Of a stretch of DNA of 43,297 nucleotides, positions 8,217-15,135 are shown in pieces. Below the pieces are notes generated by a model that did not search any database, was not told the DNA's origin, and worked only from the letters and a program-made list of their open reading frames with translations. The first letter of the stretch is position 1. Every line of letters starts with the position of its first letter. The stretch comes from Deltaproteobacteria bacterium (GTDB taxonomy: Bacteria > Myxococcota_A > UBA9160 > SZUA-336): NCBI GenBank assembly GCA_019311115.1, contig JAFDDB010000010.1:1-43297 (forward strand). The letters run 5' to 3'. The position numbers were made by a program, and so were the translations under genes.

Positions 8217-8977
8217 AAGTCCCCGTGACGCCCGGCGCCCCGGGCGAACCGCGTCGCACCCTCGCGCGTCTCGCCGGACTCGATCGTCTCGCGCCCGAGC
8301 TTCGTCTCGAGCGCCAGCGCGTCGTCGAGGCCCAGGCTCCACTGCCGGTAGGCCGACAGCCGGTCACTGCGCACACACCGCTGGGGAAAGGCGGCGATCT
8401 CCTTCGCCAGCCCGATCGCGGCCGCGCGCGTCTCACCGGACTCGACCAGCCGGTTCGCCAGCCCGACGCGCAGCGCCTCTTCTCCCGAGACCGGCCGGCC
8501 GGTCAGGATCATGTCGAGCGCCACGCCCTGGCCGACGATCCTCGGCAGCCGGATCGTCCCGCCGTCCACCAGCGGCACTCCCCAACGGCGGCAGAACACG
8601 CCGAACACGCTGTCACGCGCCGCGACTCGCAGGTCGCACCACAGGGCCAACTCGAGTCCGCCCGCCACGGCGTGCCCCTCGACGGCGGCGATCACGGGCT
8701 TTCCGAGCAGCATGCGCGACACGCCGAGCGGACCGTCGCCCTCGTCGCGCAGGGCGTTGCCGCGGCCCGAAGACACCGCCTTCAGGTCGGCGCCCGAGCA
8801 GAACGCGCCGCCCATGCCGGTGAGCACGGCGACGGACAGTTCATCGGCGGCGTCGAAGCGCCTGAACGCCTCGGCCAGCTCACCGGCCGTCGGCCGATCC
8901 ACCGCGTTGCGAACTTCGGGGCGGTCGATCGTGACGATCGCCACGGGACCGTCGGTCTCCCAGAGGACGTTTCCCAT
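8210..8977 (-). CDS. Enoyl-CoA hydratase/isomerase (crotonase) family protein, one catalytic Glu missing
   Basis: A 255-residue crotonase-fold protein acting on a CoA thioester. The first oxyanion strand reads AFCSGADLKAV, and the second oxyanion loop and first catalytic acid are present in AVAGGLELALWCDL (Glu109, equivalent to Glu144 of rat enoyl-CoA hydratase). Where hydratases have the second Glu (FGQPE) this protein has FGVFC (125-129), so ordinary hydration is doubtful. Single-acid crotonases include isomerases, thioesterases and other enzymes. It starts two bases after the stop of the preceding crotonase, with GAGGAGAAG as Shine-Dalgarno, and is the last gene of a three-gene leftward operon. 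Substrate unknown. Confidence 0.85.
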   Translation of the reverse strand: MGNVLWETDGPVAIVTIDRPEVRNAVDRPTAGELAEAFRRFDAADELSVAVLTGMGGAFCSGADLKAVSSGRGNALRDEGDGPLGVSRMLLGKPVIAAVEGHAVAGGLELALWCDLRVAARDSVFGVFCRRWGVPLVDGGTIRLPRIVGQGVALDMILTGRPVSGEEALRVGLANRLVESGETRAAAIGLAKEIAAFPQRCVRSDRLSAYRQWSLGLDDALALETKLGRETIESGETREGATRFARGAGRHGDFG

Positions 8978-8979
8978 CT

Positions 8980-9855
8980 CTACTTCTCCTCAGGGCGGCT
9001 GCCGTAGTCGCCGAACGCGTCGTCGCGTTCCCGCACCGCCTCGCGGAAGCCGATGTCCTGCGCGCGCGCCACGAAGTCCAGCCCCTCCTGCGTGTGGCGC
9101 GCCACGCCGTCGAAGAGCGTCCCGAGCAGCCGGCTCGAGGACAGTCCCATGTTCTCCGCCGTCTGGTTGCACAGCAGCTTGAGCATGATCAGCTGGTTGA
9201 GCGGCACGAGCGCCATCCGCTTCGCGAACGCCAGCGAGTGTTCCGCCAGCTCGTCGTCGGGAACGGTCTCGAGAATCAGCCCGATCCGCGCGGCCTCGGG
9301 CGCCGGGATCTCGTCGCCGGTCAGCATGTAGCGCTTGGCCTTCTCGAGGCCCATCCGGAAGACCCACATCGCCGTCGTGGGCGTGCCCCACACGCGCGAT
9401 GGCGGGTAGCCGAAGCGGGCGCCCTCGGCGGCGATGATCTGGTCGGCGCAGAGCACCATGTCGGTTCCGCCGCCGATGCACCAGCCCTGCACGGCCGCGA
9501 TCGTGGGCTTCCTCGCGTACCAGAGCTTCATGTACACGTCCACGAACGTGTCCATCATGCGCAGGTCCGCGACGGAGTCCCAGGCCCGGTGCGGCCGCTC
9601 GCGGACGCCGTCGGTGGCGTCGATCTCGGCGGCGGCGCTGGCCGTGCCCCAGTCGAGCGCGTAGCCGGCGCAGAACGCGGGGCCCTCGGCGCGCAGCAGG
9701 ATGACGCTGGCGTCCGGGCTCGCTTCGGCCGCGTCGATGGCGGCGCGCAGGTCGTCGCGCAGCGTCGGGGTAATGGTGTTGTACTGGCGCGCGCGAGTGA
9801 GGGTGATCGCGAAAACGCGATCGACGATCTCGGTGCTGAGCGTCTCGGTCTTCAA
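8980..9855 (-). CDS. Crotonase-family protein with non-canonical active site
   Basis: A 291-residue crotonase-superfamily protein, longer than a typical hydratase because of an insert around residues 75-105. The first oxyanion segment is AFCAGYALDWG. The second is GWCIGGGTDMVLCADQ, with Asp132 where hydratases carry Glu144, and the second Glu is absent (FGYPPSR, 148-154). It therefore probably does not catalyse standard hydration and may be a specialised isomerase, hydrolase or lyase. The start is TTG at 9855 (Met-Lys-Thr-Glu), supported by GGAGG five bases before it. It is the middle gene of the leftward operon, 69 bases after the SRPBCC-Rieske gene and two bases before the other crotonase. 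Confidence 0.82.
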   Translation of the reverse strand: MKTETLSTEIVDRVFAITLTRARQYNTITPTLRDDLRAAIDAAEASPDASVILLRAEGPAFCAGYALDWGTASAAAEIDATDGVRERPHRAWDSVADLRMMDTFVDVYMKLWYARKPTIAAVQGWCIGGGTDMVLCADQIIAAEGARFGYPPSRVWGTPTTAMWVFRMGLEKAKRYMLTGDEIPAPEAARIGLILETVPDDELAEHSLAFAKRMALVPLNQLIMLKLLCNQTAENMGLSSSRLLGTLFDGVARHTQEGLDFVARAQDIGFREAVRERDDAFGDYGSRPEEK

Positions 9856-9924
9856 GGCGTCCTCCGCATCCGGGCCCCGGCCCGGACCGTCACCATCCCA
9901 CGAACGCCGCGCCCAGTGGAAGGC

Positions 9925-10731
9925 TCAGAAGGAGAGACTCACCTGCGAGCGCTCGTCGACCCGCACCTCGGGTGCCCGGTCGAGCCTCAGCCCGCGGCCG
10001 TCGCAGCTGAGGCCGGTCCGCAGGTCGAAGCGGTAGCCGTGCCACGGGCAAGTCACCACGCCCGCCTCGACCGCCGCGTCCTCGAGCGGCCCCAGGCGGT
10101 GGGGGCAGCGAACCGGGTGCGCGAGCAGGCGGCCCTCGACCTCAACCACGCGGAAGCGGCGCCCCGCAAGCTCGATCAGCAGCGGCAGGCGCGCGCGCAG
10201 CTCTTCGAGCGGACCGAGCGCCAGGCAGCGCTGCGGCTGCCCCGCACTCCGCGGGCGCGGCGCCAGTTCCGCTGCGCGCCGAATCATCATGCCCTCGTCC
10301 TCGTCCCAGAGCCGTGAGTAGAGCTCCGTGTACACGCGGCCCAGCGCGTCGGCGCTCACGGGGTCGACGTCCGGCAGCCAGAACTCCACGCGGATCTTCG
10401 TGTGCGAGTCGCCACCGGGCTCGACGCTCGTCCAGATCTCCGTACGCGCGCCTTGGCCCTCGACCACGCGCGACACGTAGCGGCTGGCCGCCGCGTCGAT
10501 CACCAGCTCGAGCAGGATCTCGCGTCCCGCGGAGGACGGGTGCAGGCCGACGCGCGCGCGCCAGCCCTCTTCGCCCGACTCGAGACACTCGATGCTCGAG
10601 AAGGAGGAGTCATGCAGCCAGGGAAGGTGCTCCCAGTCACGCACGTTCTCCCAGACACGCTCGGCCGAAGCCGCGACCGTCCGGTGGTAGGTCGCGACGC
10701 GCGTCAGCGGGATCAGCGTCTTCGGGCGCAT
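9925..10731 (-). CDS. SRPBCC (START-like) protein with C-terminal Rieske [2Fe-2S] domain
   Basis: A 268-residue two-domain protein. Residues 1-155 look like an SRPBCC/polyketide-cyclase-like ligand-binding domain (VWENVRDWEHLPWLH near 26-40; YTELYSRLWDEDE near 134-146). Residues 190-268 are a Rieske domain with Cys209-Pro-His211 and Cys228-Pro-Trp-His231 as the cluster ligands. In classical ring-hydroxylating oxygenases the Rieske domain is N-terminal and the START-like catalytic domain C-terminal, so the order is reversed here. I see no 2-His-1-Asp iron site. It may transfer electrons to, or bind, a hydrophobic substrate for the two crotonases downstream. The frame is open further upstream, but the ATG at 10731 fits both the domain start and the -10 box five bases before it. 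Confidence 0.82.
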   Translation of the reverse strand: MRPKTLIPLTRVATYHRTVAASAERVWENVRDWEHLPWLHDSSFSSIECLESGEEGWRARVGLHPSSAGREILLELVIDAAASRYVSRVVEGQGARTEIWTSVEPGGDSHTKIRVEFWLPDVDPVSADALGRVYTELYSRLWDEDEGMMIRRAAELAPRPRSAGQPQRCLALGPLEELRARLPLLIELAGRRFRVVEVEGRLLAHPVRCPHRLGPLEDAAVEAGVVTCPWHGYRFDLRTGLSCDGRGLRLDRAPEVRVDERSQVSLSF

Positions 10732-10736
10732 GCCGA

Positions 10737-10742
10737 ATGCTA
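10737..10742 (-). promoter_or_regulatory. -10 box TAGCAT five bases before the SRPBCC-Rieske ATG
   Basis: On the minus strand TAGCAT (plus-strand ATGCTA, 10737-10742) ends five bases before the ATG at 10731, with no Shine-Dalgarno. This suggests a leaderless transcript for the crotonase operon. Confidence 0.45.
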
Positions 10743-10750
10743 ACAGCCGG

Positions 10751-10786
10751 CCCCTGGGAGGGGCTCCCCGCGGCCCTTCCGGGCCG
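10751..10786. repeat. Two small dyads in the 84-bp divergent region
   Basis: CCCCT-GGG-AGGGG (10751-10763) and CGGCCC-TTCC-GGGCCG (10771-10786) are perfect inverted repeats side by side between the divergent SRPBCC-Rieske and LolA-like genes. The second ends 13 bases before the TAAGAT box of the rightward gene, where a repressor could block both promoters. No adjacent regulator gene exists. Confidence 0.4.
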
Positions 10787-10799
10787 GGTCCCACGCGGC

Positions 10800-10805
10800 T
10801 AAGAT
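10800..10805 (+). promoter_or_regulatory. -10 box TAAGAT before the LolA-like gene
   Basis: TAAGAT at 10800-10805 ends ten bases before the ATG at 10816. The predicted leader is zero to four bases and no Shine-Dalgarno is present. Confidence 0.45.
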
Positions 10806-10815
10806 ACGGCCCCAG

Positions 10816-11688
10816 ATGCGAATCCCCCGCCCGATCGCACCCCTGCCCGCCACCCTGCTGGCCTTCGCCCTGGTCCTGTCCGGCTCCTGGGCCAGCCGGG
10901 CCGACTCGGAGGCTCCGGCCAGCGTGGACGCGGTCCCCGCCGGGGTGGTCGGGGTGGTCGGCTCGGTCGACGAGGTTCTCGACTGCGTCAAGCTGAACGC
11001 GCCCACGGAGTCGAGCGAGCAACTCGTGGAGTTCAGCGCGTTCGACCGGATCGGAGGCAAGCGCGTGAGCCGCGCCAAGATCCTGGGCAAGCGGTTCGAG
11101 TCCGACTCGCTGCGGCGCGTGCTGCTGCGCTTTACCAAGCCGCTCGAGGTGCGCGGCTCGGCCTTCCTGGCCATCGAGCAGGACACGGGGTCACCCGACA
11201 TGTTCCTGTACACTCCCGAGATCCGGAAGACCAAGCGCGTCACCGGACAGGGCGGCGGGGGAAAGCTCTTCGGCACCGACTTCAGCTACGAGGACTTCGC
11301 CCGCTGGCAGGGGCTGAACCAGCCCGGCGCGAGCGAGCGGCTGCCCGACGCCGTCGAGGCCGGCAAGCCGGTCTGGGTCGTCCAGACGCGGCCCGCCGCC
11401 GAGGCCGAGTCGAGCTACGACCGGGTCGTCTTCTTCGTCGACCGGGAGACCTGCGTCACACTGAAGACCGAGTCCTACGAGCGCGGGGACGAACCGCGCA
11501 AGATCCTCACCGCCGACCCCGGGCAACTGCTCGAGGAGGGCGGCGTCTGGTTCGCGACCGAACTCCTCATGCGCGACCTGCGCGACGAGACACATACACA
11601 GGTCGTGATCGAGGACGTCGAGGTGGACCGCGGGCTCAAGGACAGCGTCTTCTCGCTCTCGAAGCTGGACCGGAACCGAGGCCGCTAG
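10816..11688 (+). CDS. LolA-like periplasmic outer-membrane lipoprotein-sorting protein (PF17131 type)
   Basis: A 290-residue exported protein with a signal peptide (basic MRIPRP, hydrophobic stretch to about residue 25, cleavage near SWASRA-DS). The mature part has the features of the LolA-like family that accompanies MMPL exporters: ERVSRAK-like strands, the LRFTKPLEVRGSAFL region near 95-110, MFLYTPEIRKTKRVTG near 134-149, a Gly-rich loop, FGTDFSYEDF near 154-163, and a C-terminal WFATELLMRD. Such proteins are thought to bind a lipid or lipoprotein and carry it across the periplasm. The MMPL exporter gene begins 18 bases downstream, so the pair is almost certainly an operon and a functional unit for export of a hydrophobic cargo. 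The cargo is unknown. Confidence 0.85.
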   Translation: MRIPRPIAPLPATLLAFALVLSGSWASRADSEAPASVDAVPAGVVGVVGSVDEVLDCVKLNAPTESSEQLVEFSAFDRIGGKRVSRAKILGKRFESDSLRRVLLRFTKPLEVRGSAFLAIEQDTGSPDMFLYTPEIRKTKRVTGQGGGGKLFGTDFSYEDFARWQGLNQPGASERLPDAVEAGKPVWVVQTRPAAEAESSYDRVVFFVDRETCVTLKTESYERGDEPRKILTADPGQLLEEGGVWFATELLMRDLRDETHTQVVIEDVEVDRGLKDSVFSLSKLDRNRGR

Positions 11689-11706
11689 CCGCCCCTGGAG
11701 GCCCGC

Positions 11707-14433
11707 TTGGACCAACTCTTCCGCTTCGTCACGGGCCGCGCCTGGCTGATGCTCGCGATCCTGACGGGGGTGACCGGCCTCGCGGTCGACCAACTGGTCG
11801 ATTTCGAGACGGGACGCTTCCTGCTCGAGATCGACCCGTCGGAGAACCGGCTCCTGCCGGAGGGAGACGAGAGCAAGCAGTTCTACGACTTCGTCCGCAA
11901 GGCGTTCGGCAACGACGAGACCATGCTCGTGGCGGTCCGCACGGACGACCTGTTCACCGCCGAGTCGCTCTCGACGGTCGAGCGGCTGACGACCCGCCTG
12001 GGCCTGGTCGACGGCGTTCACCACGTGACGTCGATCGTGAACGCGATCGACATTCGCGGCAGCGAATTCGGCATCGACGTCGAGCCCTTCGTGCGCGAGG
12101 TGCCGGACGACCCCGAGGCGCTCGAGGAGCTGCGCCAGCGCGTGCTCGACAACCCGGTCTTCGCCGGCAACCTGGTCTCGAACGACGCGCGGACCGCGGC
12201 GATCATCATCCAATTCCTGGACTTCTCGGATCGCGAGTTCATCAACCGCGGCACCGACGCCGAGATCCAGGCCATCGTGGATGCGGAGCGCGGCGGAGCC
12301 GAGGTGTTCATCACGGGCGGGCCTCACATCAAGGTCGCACAGGTCCAGTACCAGCTCGCGGACTGGAAGCGCGCCATGCCGCTCATCCTGCTCGGACTCG
12401 GGCTCGTGCTCGCCTTCAGCTTCCGCACCGTGCGCGGTGTCGTCCTGCCGCTGCTCACCATCGTGATCGCGCTCGTCTGGACCATGGGGCTCGCCGCCTG
12501 GCAGGAGGAACCGCTCAACCTGGTCACGTCGCTCGTGCCGCCACTCATGCTGATCCTGGGCCTCAGTTACGCGGTGCACGTCGTGTCCGAGTACTACGAC
12601 TCGGTTCGCGAGAACCCCGACGCCAGCTCCGCCGAGGCGGCGCACCACGCCGTCATGCTGGTCGCGCAGCCGCTGATCCTGACCGCGATCACCACCGCAG
12701 CCGGGTTCCTGGCGCTCGCGCTCAGTCCCATCGGCGCGATCTCGGAGTTCGGCGTGCTCGCACTGATCGGCATCACCGCGAGCACGCTCGCTTCGCTGTT
12801 CCTGCTCCCGACCCTGCTGAGCCTGCTGCCGCTGCCGCGCCGGACGAGCCAGACGGACACCGGGCCTCTCGCACGCGCGGCCCGCGTGCTGGGCGACTTC
12901 AACCTGCGCAACCGCACGCTGATCCTCTGGGCCTACGCGGGCCTGTTCGTGGCCGCGCTCGGCGCGGCGTCGCAGGTCGAGGTCGGCGGGAACAGCATTG
13001 CGGCGTTCCCCGCCGACTCCAACGTGCGCGTTCACTTCAATGCCGTCAACGAGTACCTGGAGGGCGCCAACCCGTTCAACATCGTGCTGCGCTCCGACAA
13101 GGAGAACGCCTTCCAGGAGCCCGAGAACCTGCGCCTGCTCGAGGAATTCCAGGTCTGGCTCGAGGACCAGCCCGAGATCGGCGGCACGACCTCGGTGGCG
13201 GATTTCATCAAGCTGATCAACCGGGGCTTCCACGAGAACCGTCCCGAGTACCTGGCGATCCCCGAGACGCGCCGGTTGGCGGCGCAGTTGCTCTTCTTCG
13301 GAAGCAGCGAAGACCTGCTCGGATTCCTCGACGGCCGCCGCCAGCTCGCGAACATCCGCGTGCGCGCCAACGTGATGGACCGCACGATCGTGAGCGACCT
13401 CGTGAACCGGATCAACGCCCGCATGCAGGATTTCCCCGAGGGGATCGTCGGTACGGTGACCGGCAACCCCATCCTGAAGAACCGCCTGGCCGAGACGATC
13501 TCGCGCGGGCAGGCCCTGAGCATGTTCAGCGCGCTCGCCTTCATCTACGCCATCCTGATCGTGTTCTTCCTGGACTGGCGGACGGCGCTGCGGGCGCTGC
13601 TGCCCAACGCGCTCGTCGTCGTCTTCTTCTTCGGTGCCCTCGGCGCGAGCGGAGTGACGCTCAACCTGGCCACGAGCATCATCGGGCCGATGGCGTTGGG
13701 CATCGCCATCGACGACACGATCCACTACTTCGTGCGCTTCACGCAGGACGCCAAACGCTACGCGGACGAACGCCGGGCCATGGGCTCGGCGCTGATCGCG
13801 GTGGGCCGTCCGGTCACGTACACGACGATCGCCATCTGCACGGGCTTCTTCATGCTGACCACCAGCGACCTGACACCGCAGGTCCAGGTGGGCGCCCTAG
13901 GGGCGGTGACGCTGGCCTTCGCATGGCTCGTCGACGTGACTCTCACGCCGGTGCTCTGCTCGGGCCTCCGCGTCGTCACCCTCTGGGACAGCTTGACGCT
14001 CGACCTGGGCGAAGACCCCGCCAATACGATCGAGCTCTTCAAGGGCCTCTCCAAGACGCAATGCCGCTGGGTCGCGCTGATGGCGAGCATGCGCCAGCTA
14101 CCGGCCGGCCAGCGGCTGATGCAGGCCGGCGAGCAGGGGCGCGAGCTCTACGTGATCATCGACGGGACGGTCGAGGCGAGCGTGGACCGTCCCGAAGGAC
14201 GGCTCGTGCTTCGACGACAGGGGCGCGGCGATACCGTCGGCGTGGTCGGGATCTTCAACAGGCTGCGAAGCGCCAACGTCGACGTGATCGAGGACGCGCG
14301 CGTGCTGCGGCTGACGCAGAAGAACATGCAGCGTCTGGCGAGTCGCTACCCGCGCACGGCCGCGCAGGTCTTCCGCAACCTCGGAGAGCACGTCGCCGAG
14401 CTGCTCTCGGACACGACCGAGAAGCTGACCTGA
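11707..14433 (+). CDS. RND/MMPL-family exporter with C-terminal cyclic nucleotide-binding-like domain
   Basis: A 908-residue inner-membrane protein of the MMPL/hopanoid-exporter branch of the RND superfamily. It is two similar halves: one helix near 12-30, a large periplasmic loop and a membrane block at about 223-375, then a helix near 405-425, a second loop and a membrane block at about 604-750. MALGIAIDDTIHYFVRFTQD is the conserved second-half helix-4 region with its charge-relay Asp pair. Residues about 775-905 form a cNMP-binding-like beta-barrel (ELYVIIDGTVEASV, then GVVGIFNRLRSANVDV). The phosphate-binding cassette keeps an Arg but lacks the usual FGE Glu, so nucleotide binding is uncertain. 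The start is TTG at 11707 with GGAGG five bases upstream. It pairs with the LolA-like gene for transport of a lipid-like cargo, possibly gated by a second messenger. Confidence 0.88.
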   Translation: MDQLFRFVTGRAWLMLAILTGVTGLAVDQLVDFETGRFLLEIDPSENRLLPEGDESKQFYDFVRKAFGNDETMLVAVRTDDLFTAESLSTVERLTTRLGLVDGVHHVTSIVNAIDIRGSEFGIDVEPFVREVPDDPEALEELRQRVLDNPVFAGNLVSNDARTAAIIIQFLDFSDREFINRGTDAEIQAIVDAERGGAEVFITGGPHIKVAQVQYQLADWKRAMPLILLGLGLVLAFSFRTVRGVVLPLLTIVIALVWTMGLAAWQEEPLNLVTSLVPPLMLILGLSYAVHVVSEYYDSVRENPDASSAEAAHHAVMLVAQPLILTAITTAAGFLALALSPIGAISEFGVLALIGITASTLASLFLLPTLLSLLPLPRRTSQTDTGPLARAARVLGDFNLRNRTLILWAYAGLFVAALGAASQVEVGGNSIAAFPADSNVRVHFNAVNEYLEGANPFNIVLRSDKENAFQEPENLRLLEEFQVWLEDQPEIGGTTSVADFIKLINRGFHENRPEYLAIPETRRLAAQLLFFGSSEDLLGFLDGRRQLANIRVRANVMDRTIVSDLVNRINARMQDFPEGIVGTVTGNPILKNRLAETISRGQALSMFSALAFIYAILIVFFLDWRTALRALLPNALVVVFFFGALGASGVTLNLATSIIGPMALGIAIDDTIHYFVRFTQDAKRYADERRAMGSALIAVGRPVTYTTIAICTGFFMLTTSDLTPQVQVGALGAVTLAFAWLVDVTLTPVLCSGLRVVTLWDSLTLDLGEDPANTIELFKGLSKTQCRWVALMASMRQLPAGQRLMQAGEQGRELYVIIDGTVEASVDRPEGRLVLRRQGRGDTVGVVGIFNRLRSANVDVIEDARVLRLTQKNMQRLASRYPRTAAQVFRNLGEHVAELLSDTTEKLT

Positions 14434-14446
14434 GCGGGGCTTGGCA

Positions 14447-14474
14447 CGGGCAGTCGCCGCCTCTATGCTGCCCG
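14447..14474. repeat. Inverted repeat between the MMPL and ATP-grasp genes
   Basis: CGGGCAG (14447-14453) and CTGCCCG (14468-14474) form a 7-bp stem with a 14-base loop in the 45-base spacer. It could terminate or attenuate MMPL transcription. A TATGCT (14464-14469) that overlaps the right arm ends nine bases before the TTG start of the next gene and may be its -10 box. Confidence 0.35.
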
Positions 14475-14478
14475 CGCA

Positions 14479-15135
14479 TTGGCCTACACGCTCTCCGAAT
14501 ACGAGTCCAAGCGGCTCCTCGCCGAACACGGCGTGCGCGTTCCACCCGAAAGCCTGGCGGCGTCGGCCGACGACGCCGTGAGCGCAGGCGACGATCTCGG
14601 GTACCCCGTCGTCGCCAAGCTCTGCGGGCGCGGAATCGCGCACAAGTCCGAGCGCGGGCTCGTCCGCCTGGGCCTGGCCAACGCCGATGCGCTCCGCGCG
14701 GCAGCCGGGGAGCTTCTGGCGGCGCGCCGGCCCGAAGACGGGGACGCAGCCCTGCTGATCCAGCCGATGGCCAACGGCCGCCGCGAAGTCATCGCGGGCC
14801 TCGTCCGCGACGAGCAGTTCGGCCCCTGCGTCATGCTCGGACTCGGGGGGGTCTTTGCCGAGGCGCTGCAGGACGTGGCGTTCGCGGTGGCACCGCTCGA
14901 GCCGGGGGATGCGGCTGGACTGATCGACGCGCTCGAGCACCGCGCGATCCTCGGCGAGTTCCGAGGCGAACCCGCGGTCGACACCGCGGCGCTGGCGGGA
15001 ATCCTCGAGGCGCTCGGGCGCATCGGACTCGAGCGCGACGACGTGGCGTCGATCGACGTGAACCCGCTCGTGCTCGACGGCGCCGAGCCGGTCATCGTGG
15101 ATGCGCTGGTGGAGTTGCGCGGGGAGCCGTCATGA
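14479..15135 (+). CDS. ADP-forming acyl-CoA synthetase, ATP-grasp (beta) subunit
   Basis: A 218-residue ATP-grasp protein (PF13549-like). Landmarks are YESKRLLAEHGVRVP near 8-22, YPVVAKLCGRGIAHKSERG near 42-60 with His55 in the conserved H-K-S/T position, LLIQPMANGRREVIAGLVRD, VMLGLGGVFAEAL and the closing IDVNPLVL. These subunits bind ATP and complete transfer from a phosphohistidine intermediate in NDP-forming acetyl/acyl-CoA synthetases. Together with the overlapping downstream gene it makes a split enzyme that interconverts acyl-CoA + ADP + phosphate with acid + CoA + ATP. The start appears to be TTG at 14479 with no Shine-Dalgarno, as no in-frame ATG lies nearby. Substrate range is unknown. 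Confidence 0.83.
   Translation: MAYTLSEYESKRLLAEHGVRVPPESLAASADDAVSAGDDLGYPVVAKLCGRGIAHKSERGLVRLGLANADALRAAAGELLAARRPEDGDAALLIQPMANGRREVIAGLVRDEQFGPCVMLGLGGVFAEALQDVAFAVAPLEPGDAAGLIDALEHRAILGEFRGEPAVDTAALAGILEALGRIGLERDDVASIDVNPLVLDGAEPVIVDALVELRGEPS

Noticed and set aside
10937..10968. Repeated GGGGTGGTC motif
   Set aside because: It is two copies within the LolA-like gene encoding V-V-G-V-V-G; ordinary coding repetition.
11191..13725. An 844-codon open frame antisense to the MMPL exporter
   Set aside because: Long antisense frames are expected in G+C-rich genes with strong third-position bias; the product is low-complexity and charged.
13923..15131. N-terminal extension of the acyl-CoA synthetase alpha subunit
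   Set aside because: The frame is open for 400 codons upstream, but homology starts at the ATG at 15132, which overlaps the beta-subunit stop (ATGA).
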